Below are positions 32,894-41,529 of a DNA stretch of 64,000 nucleotides, piece after piece. The DNA is from UBA4781 sp963556045 (GTDB taxonomy: Bacteria; Chloroflexota; Anaerolineae; Anaerolineales; Anaerolineaceae), in NCBI GenBank assembly GCA_963556045.3, contig CAUVYA020000002.1:2480001-2544000 (forward strand), written 5' to 3'. Position 1 is the stretch's first letter. Each line of letters begins with the position of its first letter. The notes under the pieces are model-generated. The model was not told the DNA's origin, searched no databases, and worked only from the letters and a program-made list of their open reading frames with translations. The translations under genes were made by a program, and so were the position numbers.

Positions 32894-35098
32894 ATGCAGA
32901 AACCAGTTTACCTGGATTATAATGCCACGACTCCCATCGCACAGCAGGTTGCGGAAGCGATGCGCCCATTTATTTATGAAAGCTTTGGGAATCCTTCCAG
33001 CAGCCATGCCTATGGTGCTGCCGCGAAAAAGGGGGTAGAGAAAGCAAGACGCCAGGTGGCAGAGATGCTGGAATGCCAGCCAGACGAGATCATTTTTACC
33101 AGCGGGGGTTCGGAATCTAACAACCTTGCCATCAAGGGGGCGGCATTTGCCTATCGTGACAGAGGCAACCATATCATCACCTCGGCGGTGGAACATCCGG
33201 CAGTACTGGATGTGGTTGCCTACCTGCAGAAGCAGGGTTTTCGCGTAACCATTCTGCCGGTGGATGAGTACGGCTGGGTTGACCCTGTGGATGTGGAAAA
33301 AGCCCTTACTCCCGATACCATCCTGATCAGCATCATGCATGCCAATAACGAGGTGGGCACTGTTGAGCCCATTCGTGAGATAGCAGCCATTGCCCATGAG
33401 CACGGCATATTGATGCACAGCGACGCGGCGCAATCCGTTGGCAAGATTCCGGTTTCGGTACAGGACCTGGATGTGGATCTGCTTTCGATTGCGGGGCATA
33501 AAATATATGCCCCCAAGGGTGTTGGGGCATTGTATGTCCTCAGGGGGGTGCGGCTGGAGAAGATCATGCACGGCGCGGAACATGAGATGAACAAACGCGC
33601 CGGCACCGAAAATGTGATCGAGATCGCCGCACTGGGGCAGGCTTGCCAGCTTGTGAAAGACAACCTGGATACCTACCGTCAGCACATGTTGAGCATGCGT
33701 ATGCACCTTGAAACAGGTTTACAGAATGCATTTCCTTCTTTAAAATTCAACGGGCATCCCAGCGCACACCTGCCCAATACCACCAATGTCAGCTTTTATG
33801 GCTTGGAAGCCAATATCATCCTTTCTGAACTGGATCAGGTGGCAGCCTCCGCCGGGGCAGCCTGTCACGCCGACCAGGTGGATCTATCTCCCGTCATCGC
33901 AGCCATGGGAATCCCGGTGGAATATGCCATGGGAACCATCCGTTTTTCGGTCGGGCGCAATACGACCGAAGAGGAGATCGATTTTGCCCTGGCAGAGATC
34001 ACCCGCGTGATCGGCAACCTTCAATCTCAGGAGAAGCTGCCGGAAACGGTCAATACCAGCGCAGAAATAAAACTGACCCATTTCACGCATGGGCTGGGTT
34101 GTGCCTGTAAGTTGCGCCCTCAACTGCTGGAAGAAGTGCTGGCTGATATGAAACCTCCTTCTGACGCACGGATTTTGGTGGGGACGGAAACAGGCGATGA
34201 TGCGGCAGTTTATCAGATCAATGACCATACCGCCATCGTGCAGACGGTGGATTTTTTCACCCCCATTGTGGATGACCCTTATAATTTTGGGGCGATCTCG
34301 GCAGCCAATTCTCTCAGTGATGTATATGCCATGGGAGCGAAACCGTTGTTCGCGTTGAACATCGTCGGATTTCCCAGCAACCGTCTTCCCCTTTCTGTCT
34401 TGCGCGATATCCTGCGAGGTGCACAGGATAAAGCCGAAGAAGCCGGTATTTCCATCATCGGGGGGCATACGGTGGATGATACCGAGCCTAAATACGGTAT
34501 GGCGGTAACTGGAATACTCTCACCCGAGCAGTTGATCACCAATGCAGGTGCGCAGGTGGGAGATCACTTGATCCTGACCAAACCGATCGGCACCGGAATT
34601 TTGACTACCTCATTAAAACAGGGGCTGTTGGATGCGGATCAGGCGGATTCCCTGATAAAAACGATGGCTGCCTTGAATGAGAAAGCAGGCGCAGCTCTGC
34701 ATTCCTTTGAAGCGCACGCCTGTACGGATGTGACCGGCTTTGGTTTGTTGGGGCACCTGCTGGGCATGATGAAAGCCTGTGATTGTACGGCTGTGCTTGA
34801 TTTTGCGAGCATTCCGATCATGGCAGGTGTCTATGATCTGGCTGCCGCCGGCATGATCCCGGGCGGCACTCGCAGCAATCATTCCTATACTGCCCCATTT
34901 GTGCACTATGCTGAAGAATTGACGGAAATCCAGCAGATGATCCTCAACGATGCACAGACTTCCGGCGGGCTGTTGATATCTGTGGTACCCACGCGTAGTG
35001 AAGCATTGCTGAACCATTTACAGCAGTTGGAAGTTCCGGCTGTGAAGATCGGGTCTGTTCAATCCAGAGAAAATACCACCTTTATCCGGGTGCGTTGA
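32894..35098 (+). CDS. selD: Cysteine desulfurase-selenide, water dikinase fusion (NifS-SelD)
   Basis: 734 residues in two full enzymes. Residues 1-385 are a NifS/IscS-type cysteine desulfurase with the PLP lysine in GHKIYAPKG (Lys203) and the persulfide cysteine in SAGAACHAD (Cys324). Residues 390-734 are selenide, water dikinase (selenophosphate synthetase), with GLGCACK giving Cys403, Cys405 and Lys406, equivalent to the E. coli SelD Cys17/Cys19/Lys20 site, and 'ETGDDAAVY' and 'GGHTVDDTEPKYG' for ATP/metal binding. The desulfurase half can supply selenium from selenocysteine or persulfide directly to the SelD half. SelD uses Cys rather than selenocysteine here. AGGTGA precedes the ATG. No selA, selB, ybbB or tRNA-Sec lies in the window. 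Confidence 0.93.
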   Translation: MQKPVYLDYNATTPIAQQVAEAMRPFIYESFGNPSSSHAYGAAAKKGVEKARRQVAEMLECQPDEIIFTSGGSESNNLAIKGAAFAYRDRGNHIITSAVEHPAVLDVVAYLQKQGFRVTILPVDEYGWVDPVDVEKALTPDTILISIMHANNEVGTVEPIREIAAIAHEHGILMHSDAAQSVGKIPVSVQDLDVDLLSIAGHKIYAPKGVGALYVLRGVRLEKIMHGAEHEMNKRAGTENVIEIAALGQACQLVKDNLDTYRQHMLSMRMHLETGLQNAFPSLKFNGHPSAHLPNTTNVSFYGLEANIILSELDQVAASAGAACHADQVDLSPVIAAMGIPVEYAMGTIRFSVGRNTTEEEIDFALAEITRVIGNLQSQEKLPETVNTSAEIKLTHFTHGLGCACKLRPQLLEEVLADMKPPSDARILVGTETGDDAAVYQINDHTAIVQTVDFFTPIVDDPYNFGAISAANSLSDVYAMGAKPLFALNIVGFPSNRLPLSVLRDILRGAQDKAEEAGISIIGGHTVDDTEPKYGMAVTGILSPEQLITNAGAQVGDHLILTKPIGTGILTTSLKQGLLDADQADSLIKTMAALNEKAGAALHSFEAHACTDVTGFGLLGHLLGMMKACDCTAVLDFASIPIMAGVYDLAAAGMIPGGTRSNHSYTAPFVHYAEELTEIQQMILNDAQTSGGLLISVVPTRSEALLNHLQQLEVPAVKIGSVQSRENTTFIRVR

Positions 35099-35135
35099 CC
35101 GTCAGATAGGTTTGACCACTTCTACGCTGGTCCGA

Positions 35136-35957
35136 TCAGTCCTCATTTTCCAGTTGTGTGATGTAGGTCTGCGGATCGGGGATCGGATCGGGGTATGCCA
35201 TTTTGAAGGAGCGCAGCGTGTCAACGATGATGGAGGAAATGCACAGGTTGCGGTACCAGTTGCGGTTGGCAGGGATGGCATACCAGGGCGCCCAGGGGGT
35301 GCTGGTCTTATTGAGCATATCCTGGTAGGCTTTCTGGTATTGACCCCATAATTTGCGCTCGTCAAGATCGGCGGGGTTGAATTTCCATTGTTTGTGCGGA
35401 TCGGTCAGGCGCTCCATGAAGCGCTCTTTTTGTTCATCCTTGTCAATGTGCAGATAGAATTTTAGGATCGTGGTGCCTTCCTCTGCCAGCATTTTCTCGA
35501 AAGCATTGATGTGGTCATAGCGTTTTTTCCACACTTCCTTTGGAACAAGCTCATGCACGCGCACCACCAGCACATCCTCGTAATGAGACCGGTTGAAGAT
35601 GACGATCTCCCCTTTGCCGGGTGTTTTCTGGTGAACGCGCCATAGATAATCATGATCCAATTCGAGGGTGCTGGGCACCTTGAAGTTGGCGACCTTGACT
35701 CCCTGTGGGTTCACCTCTTCGAAAATAGCGCGGATGGTGCCATCCTTGCCGCCTGTATCCATTGCCTGCAGAACGATCAGCAATTTATGCTTGTGCTCGG
35801 CATACAGTTTCTGCTGGAGCTCAGCCAGCTCTTTTTGCAGGGTTTTAAAGGCTTTCCTGGCTTCTTTTTTCTTTCCATCCCATTCATCACCGGTGTCATC
35901 GGCATCCAGTTTCGTGATCTGAATGGGTTTTTCACCTGATACCAGATAGCGCTTCAT
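35136..35957 (-). CDS. ppk2: Polyphosphate kinase 2 family protein
   Basis: 273 residues from the ATG at 35957 (GAGGA ribosome binding site); the frame extends 18 codons further into the upstream gene. The P-loop is MDTGGKDGTIRAIFEEVNP (near 68-86), and the lid/Walker B region is 'NRSHYEDVLVVRVHELVP'. 'TPWAPWYAIPANRNWYRN' closes the family signature. PPK2 enzymes phosphorylate nucleotides using polyphosphate; the class (NMP or NDP substrate) cannot be fixed by eye. It is last in a three-gene minus-strand operon. Confidence 0.92.
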   Translation of the reverse strand: MKRYLVSGEKPIQITKLDADDTGDEWDGKKKEARKAFKTLQKELAELQQKLYAEHKHKLLIVLQAMDTGGKDGTIRAIFEEVNPQGVKVANFKVPSTLELDHDYLWRVHQKTPGKGEIVIFNRSHYEDVLVVRVHELVPKEVWKKRYDHINAFEKMLAEEGTTILKFYLHIDKDEQKERFMERLTDPHKQWKFNPADLDERKLWGQYQKAYQDMLNKTSTPWAPWYAIPANRNWYRNLCISSIIVDTLRSFKMAYPDPIPDPQTYITQLENED

Positions 35958-35964
35958 GATCTCC

Positions 35965-36885
35965 TCATTTCTCCAGTTCTCTAAGAATGGTTTGGATGAG
36001 GTCAGCGTCATCCGGGAACAATCCTGCAGCGGGTAATCGCTGTAATACTACCGCCCAGTCAGGGTTTCCTTTAAAGACAGTTCGAAAAATTGGGAGAGCC
36101 TCTGCCAGGTTCCCATTCTCTACCAGTGTGGCTGCCTGCCAGAAGGGCAGTTCGTCAATGTGGGGGGCTAAGGCGGCACCCTGTGTGTACTGCTGCATAG
36201 CACCTGCCAGATCACCTTTTGCCAGCAGTTCATCACCCGCGTTCATGAAATTGTATGCTCTGTCAATGTGTAAAAGGCGCTCAAGTTCTACCAGTGGTTC
36301 TTCGTGATCGTCCACGCGCAGGTTGATCAGCATATGCTCGTAGGGTGCATCCGTATGCGGACCCTCCGCCACCAGCATGGCTGCACTTTGCTTCCCGCGA
36401 ATATCCCCGCCTTCTGCCTGAGCAGCCTGCAGAGCAGCCAGCATACGCTCTGCTAGATCGCCGCCGCTTTGACGGAAAGCATTTGCCATGGCAGCCCATA
36501 CGGTATTGTTCTTCATCATGTTCGCCTGAACGGAAAAACCATCACCCGCGACATGCCCTGCTTCAGCAATGCAGCGTTTGCCGGTGTGAACGGCTACTCC
36601 GCCGCTGGCATCCACAATGGCTACCTGACGGGTTTCCTTCTCCGCATCCTGCGCCAGCATGATGGCAAGCGCTTCCTGTGCGCTTTTCCCAGATCGCAGT
36701 AAATCCAATCCCTGTGGTCCGTAGCTGACCTTGACCATGGATTGGGTGGCTATTGCCCCAACGCCGGCTTCTACCCAGGGGCATAAAGCACCCACATTGA
36801 ACCAGTGCGATTGAACGGCAACGCCCAGTTGACCGGTTTTTGCATCGTGCGCTACGATCGAATAGGTATGGTACAGAGTCTGCAT
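35965..36885 (-). CDS. DUF1028 protein (Ntn-hydrolase fold) with TPR-like tail
   Basis: 306 residues from the ATG at 36885 with GGAGGA upstream. The N-terminal ~215 residues are DUF1028: 'TYSIVAHDAKTGQLGVAVQSHWFNVG' (two parts) and 'GVGAIATQSMVKVSYGPQG' are its conserved blocks; the family has an Ntn-hydrolase-type fold with unproven activity. Residues about 220-300 form a TPR-like helical tail ('GDLAGAMQQYTQGAALAP'). It lies 22 nt downstream of the methyltransferase and 7 nt upstream of PPK2. Confidence 0.88.
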   Translation of the reverse strand: MQTLYHTYSIVAHDAKTGQLGVAVQSHWFNVGALCPWVEAGVGAIATQSMVKVSYGPQGLDLLRSGKSAQEALAIMLAQDAEKETRQVAIVDASGGVAVHTGKRCIAEAGHVAGDGFSVQANMMKNNTVWAAMANAFRQSGGDLAERMLAALQAAQAEGGDIRGKQSAAMLVAEGPHTDAPYEHMLINLRVDDHEEPLVELERLLHIDRAYNFMNAGDELLAKGDLAGAMQQYTQGAALAPHIDELPFWQAATLVENGNLAEALPIFRTVFKGNPDWAVVLQRLPAAGLFPDDADLIQTILRELEK

Positions 36886-36907
36886 GGCGAATCCTCCATC
36901 ATTGTTT

Positions 36908-37816
36908 TTATTTTTTCCACAGAGCATAGATCGCTCTGGATAAGTAGCGGTTGCTGCTGGTTTCCTGCTGCACCAATTCTCCAACGGTTATGGAACCATG
37001 ACGAGCTTGCATTCTCTCCTGCATGGCTCGCTGCAGGGTGAGAGCAGAGGCTTTCACCGCATAGGCAGTGAGCAGCATAAAAGAAGCCTGTTTGCTCAGA
37101 ATGGATTCGCATGCGGAGAGCAGCGCAGGCAGGTATTTATAGAATTCCCACACCTCGCCATTGGGACCGCGCCCGAACTTGGGAGGATCCAGAACGATAG
37201 CGTCGTAAAAACTCTGGCGGCGAGCTTCGCGTTTCACGAATTTCAAAGCGTCATCCACGATCCAGCGCACAGGTTTCTCCTGCAGCCCGGAAAGTGCCTG
37301 GTTCTCTTTCGCCCACAAGACTGCTTTCTTTGAGGCATCCACGTGGGTCACCTGTGCGCCCGCCGCAGCGGCGAACAGGGTTGCCATGCCGGTGTAGCCA
37401 AACAAATTGAGCACTTTCATCGGATGCTGCCGGTCGGCAATATGATCGCGCAGCCACAGCCATTGCGGGTATTGTTCGGGGAAAAGACCGATATGGCGTG
37501 AACCGGAAAGTTCCAGTTTGCAGCGGATATCATCAATTGCAATGATCCATGGGTTATTGAATTTGGAGGCGTACGACCAGGTTCCATTCTCATCCCCGCT
37601 GGGGGAGTGATATGCTGCATGCGCTCTTGCCCAATCCTGCTCGGTCAGGTTTTTCGACCAGAATGCTTCCGGCTCAGGGCGGGCGAGCAGCATGTCTCCA
37701 TATCGTTCCAGTTTCATTCCATCCCCGCTATCCAGCAGTTCATAATCAGCCCAGCCTGTGCTGGTTGTAAGGGATATTTCTATTTTAGGAGAGTTGTTTT
37801 TTGTAGTATCTGCCAT
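36908..37816 (-). CDS. Class I SAM-dependent methyltransferase (RlmI/COG1092-like)
   Basis: 302 residues. The SAM-binding motif is VLNLFGYTGMATLFAAAAGA (near 135-154), followed by 'VTHVDASKKAVLWAKENQ' and the catalytic-type motif 'IVLDPPKFGRGPNGEVWEF' (two parts). 'HIGLFPEQYPQW' upstream matches the region before the methyltransferase core in rRNA large-subunit methyltransferases. There is no PUA domain, so the RNA target is uncertain. First gene of the operon with DUF1028 and PPK2. Confidence 0.88.
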   Translation of the reverse strand: MADTTKNNSPKIEISLTTSTGWADYELLDSGDGMKLERYGDMLLARPEPEAFWSKNLTEQDWARAHAAYHSPSGDENGTWSYASKFNNPWIIAIDDIRCKLELSGSRHIGLFPEQYPQWLWLRDHIADRQHPMKVLNLFGYTGMATLFAAAAGAQVTHVDASKKAVLWAKENQALSGLQEKPVRWIVDDALKFVKREARRQSFYDAIVLDPPKFGRGPNGEVWEFYKYLPALLSACESILSKQASFMLLTAYAVKASALTLQRAMQERMQARHGSITVGELVQQETSSNRYLSRAIYALWKK

Positions 37817-38012
37817 AAGGAAACCTTATGTTTAGTATACCAACGAACCTTTTCAATAAGAATGGGACGAATGAATAGACCGCTTGTACAAATAAAATCT
37901 GTTCTCTTGCTTCCATGTTACGGGTAAGCGGTGATAGAAGCGCATGGATTTCTTTTATCATTGAAAAGTATTGCGGGAGAATCGGCATTATGAGAGAATA
38001 TATATATTCACT

Positions 38013-38027
38013 TTACTCAATGAGTAA
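38013..38027. promoter_or_regulatory. 15-bp palindrome upstream of the HTH-kinase operon
   Basis: TTACTCA-A-TGAGTAA is a perfect 7-1-7 palindrome, 28 nt before the HTH gene start, adjacent to an AT-rich ATATATATATT run. It could be an operator, possibly for the HTH protein itself. Confidence 0.45.
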
Positions 38028-38054
38028 GGTGTCCTTAAATGCATCACTGATGAA

Positions 38055-38513
38055 ATGGGTGTTTCAATGAGCGGAGTTCTTTCGAAAGACAGCGGTATAA
38101 GTACCATATTTCGTAAATTATTCAAATCCCCTGACGTAAAAACGTTTCTCGAAATTACCGGTGATGAAGTATGGGCACCGCCATTCCATGTCTATATTTC
38201 TACACTCTGCAAACAAAGACATCTTGTACCGGAACATGTCATCAAACGCGCAGCCATCGAGCGCACGTACGGACATCAGCTCTTTAATGGAAGGCGCAAA
38301 CCCTCCCGCGATAAGGTCATTCAACTGGCGTTCGGCTTCGAAATGGATATCGAGGAAACGCAAACACTTCTGCAGATAGCCCAGAAAAGTATGCTCTATC
38401 CAAAGATCAAACGCGATACGGTTATTTTGCTCTGCATTGAGAAAAAAATGAATGTTTTCGAAGCGCAGAGCACCCTCCAGGAATTTGATTTGACTTTACT
38501 GGGTGATGGATAA
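38055..38513 (+). CDS. XRE-like helix-turn-helix protein partnered with a Ser/Thr kinase
   Basis: 152 residues; an alternative start lies four codons in (38067), and neither has a strong ribosome binding site. The core 'YGHQLFNGRRKPSRDKVIQLAFGF' (two parts, about 72-95) is an XRE-type HTH with the 'G-x-R-x-P-S-R-D-K' recognition region. It continues 'DIEETQTLLQIAQKSMLYPKIKRD' (two parts), as in small HTH proteins next to protein kinases in Firmicutes. The stop is 2 nt before the kinase start, so the pair is coupled. Probably a DNA-binding regulator or kinase substrate. Confidence 0.78.
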   Translation: MGVSMSGVLSKDSGISTIFRKLFKSPDVKTFLEITGDEVWAPPFHVYISTLCKQRHLVPEHVIKRAAIERTYGHQLFNGRRKPSRDKVIQLAFGFEMDIEETQTLLQIAQKSMLYPKIKRDTVILLCIEKKMNVFEAQSTLQEFDLTLLGDG

Positions 38514-38515
38514 AA

Positions 38516-40126
38516 ATGGAAGAGGACCTGTCTGAAAACTTTCTGGAAACCTACGACGAAGGCTGGTATCCGCCTGATTTCCTGCAGCGCTATGAACCCC
38601 TTGAATGCTTTTCGCATACGGAGATGGGTGAGACCCTGCTGGTTAAAGAAAAACAGACCGGAGAATTCTTCGCTGCCAAGTGCTATATGGAACACTCTCT
38701 CCATTCCCATACAACTGAGAGTGATCTGCTGAGAAAACTGCATCACCCACATTTACCGGTATACATCAGTGAACACAGCAACGGCAATATGTTGTGCGTG
38801 GTGCGCACGTTTATTAAAGGAAAGCCTCTGGATGAGATCGCCCGCGAAAGGCATTTTTCGGAGCGGCAGGCTCTTGATATTGCAGTTCAGCTTTGCGATA
38901 TTCTGACCTATCTGCATGCGCAAATACCCTCCATCATCCACCGTGATATTAAACCGCAAAACATCATCATGGATGACTCCGGCAAGATCACCCTGATAGA
39001 TTTTGGCATCTCGCGTACCTATGATGAAAGCGCGCAGGAAGATACTCTCTTTTTAGGAACCAGACATTTCGCTGCTCCAGAGCAGTACGGATTCTCGCAA
39101 ACAGATCGCCGTTCGGATATATTCTCCATGGGAATACTGCTCTGCTGGTTATGTACCGGTAAGGTGGATGTGAAACAGGCGGTGAAAAATATATCGAATC
39201 GCAGGCTGGTGAAGGCTATCATGAAGTGCACTGCCTTTGATCCCTGCGATCGTTTCAGCAATGCTGCTCTGTTGAAAAACACACTGACCGGTCGCACTGT
39301 GCGTCTTAGATATATTGGCTCGCTGTGTGCTTTCCTGGCAGTCGTACTTGGATGCCTGGTTTTCGTTCGTCCCTCTCAACTTTGGGAAACGTATTGGAAT
39401 AAGGTTTCTTTTCAAGAGCCGTTGATAGAGGAAGCAGTTCGTTTCATGCTTAAAAAAAATGAGAATGAGGAGGTTCTTAAAGAGGAGATGGAATCCATTG
39501 AAGAACTATTCATATTTGGGAGCAAAGCAGCCCCGAATGGGGAAACCTTCAATGAATATGCCGAAGAATTTGTGGATAAGGGCGGCAGTATCTCAAGAGG
39601 CACTATCAGTACGCTGGATGATCTCGTTCAAATGAAAAACCTGCGGAATATTTCGCTGGTCTATCAAAATATTACCGATCTCTCCCCACTCTCACAGCTT
39701 GTGTTCCTGGAATACATAGATTTGAGGCATAACCCGCTGGAGGATGTGACTCCTTTAGCTCAAATTCTCTCCTTAGAAGCAGTATCCTTATTTGGTACGA
39801 ATGTCAATGATCTAACCGCGTTGAGTAGCTGCCCTGCGTTGACGGTACTGGATGTAGGCGACACGCCAATCACTTCACTGACTGCGTTGGATGGTTTGGA
39901 TTCACTGCAAGTTCTTGCGATGCGCAAAGCTCCACTGCGCTCTCTTGAGCATGTTGCCAGCCTGCCTTTGCTGGAAAGGCTTTATCTTTCGGGAACATCA
40001 GTTCATGATCTGTCGCCGTTGCTGGAGCTTCCATTTCTTCAGCTTGTTGAAGTAGACGAATCTATGCGATTCTGTGTGGATGCTCTGGAAGGCACACAGG
40101 CGTTTGAGATTATTTATCAACAGTAA
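38516..40126 (+). CDS. Transmembrane Ser/Thr protein kinase with leucine-rich repeat domain
   Basis: 536 residues. The kinase domain occupies about 20-255: ATP-binding Lys55 in FAAKCY, catalytic loop HRDIKPQN (His142-Arg143-Asp144) and DFG at 162-164, all intact. One membrane segment lies at about 266-284. The outer part carries a leucine-rich repeat domain at about 360-512 with 22-residue units ('ISLVYQNITDLSPLSQL', 'VSLFGTNVNDLTALSSC'). The layout is receptor-kinase-like: cytoplasmic kinase, extracytoplasmic LRR sensor. It is tightly linked to the HTH gene before it and followed by a solute-binding lipoprotein. Confidence 0.92.
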   Translation: MEEDLSENFLETYDEGWYPPDFLQRYEPLECFSHTEMGETLLVKEKQTGEFFAAKCYMEHSLHSHTTESDLLRKLHHPHLPVYISEHSNGNMLCVVRTFIKGKPLDEIARERHFSERQALDIAVQLCDILTYLHAQIPSIIHRDIKPQNIIMDDSGKITLIDFGISRTYDESAQEDTLFLGTRHFAAPEQYGFSQTDRRSDIFSMGILLCWLCTGKVDVKQAVKNISNRRLVKAIMKCTAFDPCDRFSNAALLKNTLTGRTVRLRYIGSLCAFLAVVLGCLVFVRPSQLWETYWNKVSFQEPLIEEAVRFMLKKNENEEVLKEEMESIEELFIFGSKAAPNGETFNEYAEEFVDKGGSISRGTISTLDDLVQMKNLRNISLVYQNITDLSPLSQLVFLEYIDLRHNPLEDVTPLAQILSLEAVSLFGTNVNDLTALSSCPALTVLDVGDTPITSLTALDGLDSLQVLAMRKAPLRSLEHVASLPLLERLYLSGTSVHDLSPLLELPFLQLVEVDESMRFCVDALEGTQAFEIIYQQ

Positions 40127-40139
40127 ATGATCCTAAAAT

Positions 40140-40156
40140 GTGTGCAGACTGCACAC
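40140..40156. promoter_or_regulatory. 17-bp palindrome and TATAAT before the binding-protein gene
   Basis: GTGTGCA-GAC-TGCACAC is a perfect 7-3-7 palindrome just after the kinase stop. A TATAAT lies 21 nt downstream at 40178-40183, placing the palindrome where a -35-region operator would sit. No consensus -35 accompanies it, which would fit an activator-dependent promoter. Confidence 0.45.
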
Positions 40157-40210
40157 CAAATTGGAAAACGTGCCCGATATAATATCCGCAAAAAAAGTGA
40201 AAGGAAAATT

Positions 40211-41332
40211 ATGAAAAACATCTCACTTCCCATTTTCAGCATTCTATTAATGCTGGGTTTCATGATCTCTGGTTGTGCAAAAACAGGAGATATGCAAAGT
40301 GATTCGTCTCAGAATTTAGATACCATAGCGGAAACACAAACTACAAATAGCTCATTTGATCCTTTTGCTTCGCTGCCGAATCCGGTAGAAGCCAGTGAAA
40401 TTATTATTGGGTACAGCGGTGATGATCCCTATTCAACGCAGAAGCGCGATAATTTCCAAGAAGCCTGTAATGAATTGGGAATTCAATGTGTCGTCGGCGA
40501 AGTAGATCAATTGATCGAACAGGGTGTAGATGCCATTATTATCAACTCTGATTGCGGTACCTCGGAATGCGGATCGGTCATTGGAGCTCATAATGCGATC
40601 CTCGCTGCCAAAGAAAAAGAAATCCCTGTGTTCATCCTGGATACCACAACCATAACGGATGGTGCCTACAGTATATCCATTGATCATACTCAGTGGGCAG
40701 AAATCAGCCTGGAATGGATGTTTGAAAAAATGGGTGGGGCAGGTGATTTCATTTATATAAACCCCGGTCCGGCAAACGATCAAACAATTGCCATAGAAGA
40801 AACACTGCAGAAATACCCTGACATCAATGTGGTGGATGCCAAGATCGAAAAATATAACGCGCATGAACAGCTCCAGGCGGATGTGGAAAGTTTTATAGCT
40901 AATTATCCGGACCTAAAAGCTATATGGACAGATGTAGAGATGATGCGCGTAGCCTGGGGGCTGGGGGATTTGCAGCTTAGCCCGGAAGATTATCCGCTGG
41001 TTGTGTGTGATGCGAGCAAAGAGGGTCTGGATTTCTGGATCCAGAGTAAAGATCGAGATCCGAATTTCGATTGCATAGCAGTTGTCAACCCAGCCGGTAT
41101 TGCGTATGATGCGGTTTATGCTGCTTTTTATCTGCTCAACGGCTGTCAAGTGGATATGGCGGTGCTAGGCGGTATGTTTGAAAAAACACTGCCCGTTGCT
41201 ATCCCGGTTGTAACGGACGAAAGCTTACAGGAATGGTGGGCTACTGTTGAGGGAGAAGACTTTGAATGGAACACTAAATTGGATCAGCGCATGACCCCGC
41301 AGGAGATCAGGGATGCATGGTTCCTTGATTGA
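40211..41332 (+). CDS. Sugar-binding-type solute-binding lipoprotein
   Basis: 373 residues from the ATG at 40211, preceded by AAAGGA; the frame also extends 28 codons upstream without a signal. The lipoprotein signal ends FMISGC. The mature part is a type 1 periplasmic binding protein of the ribose/galactose kind: 'EIIIGYSGDDPYSTQKRDN', 'GVDAIIINSDCGTSE' and 'IPVFILDTTTITDGAYSISID' (two parts). No permease or ATPase is nearby, so it may serve as a receptor for the adjacent LRR kinase rather than in transport; this is inference from position. Confidence 0.85.
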   Translation: MKNISLPIFSILLMLGFMISGCAKTGDMQSDSSQNLDTIAETQTTNSSFDPFASLPNPVEASEIIIGYSGDDPYSTQKRDNFQEACNELGIQCVVGEVDQLIEQGVDAIIINSDCGTSECGSVIGAHNAILAAKEKEIPVFILDTTTITDGAYSISIDHTQWAEISLEWMFEKMGGAGDFIYINPGPANDQTIAIEETLQKYPDINVVDAKIEKYNAHEQLQADVESFIANYPDLKAIWTDVEMMRVAWGLGDLQLSPEDYPLVVCDASKEGLDFWIQSKDRDPNFDCIAVVNPAGIAYDAVYAAFYLLNGCQVDMAVLGGMFEKTLPVAIPVVTDESLQEWWATVEGEDFEWNTKLDQRMTPQEIRDAWFLD

Positions 41333-41383
41333 TCTGATAGATCGGAGGGGATCAGAAAATATCTGATTACCATGTAGAAAAGT

Positions 41384-41422
41384 GAGAACGAGAACGGTCA
41401 TTCCACGACCGTTCTCGTTCTC
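41384..41422. terminator. Long perfect stem-loop, probable terminator
   Basis: A perfect 16-bp stem (GAGAACGAGAACGGTC with its complement at 41407-41422) and a 7-nt loop lie 51 nt after the binding-protein stop. Only three Ts follow on the plus strand, so the release site is weak, but stem strength and position suit a terminator. Confidence 0.6.
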
Positions 41423-41529
41423 TTTAAAAAGGTGATCATCGGGTTAGCATACAATCCATTACCGTATGAACAATATTCATTCCCTGCCTGTATTCAAGTA
41501 GAATAAAATATTGTTTGAAACGAGGTGTC

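Noticed and set aside
33884..34468. 194-codon minus-strand frame inside the NifS-SelD gene
   Set aside because: Antisense shadow; the sense strand encodes conserved SelD motifs.
32079..35098. Idea that SelD here contains selenocysteine encoded by UGA
   Set aside because: The catalytic position is an ordinary TGT cysteine codon (34100-34102), so no recoding is needed.
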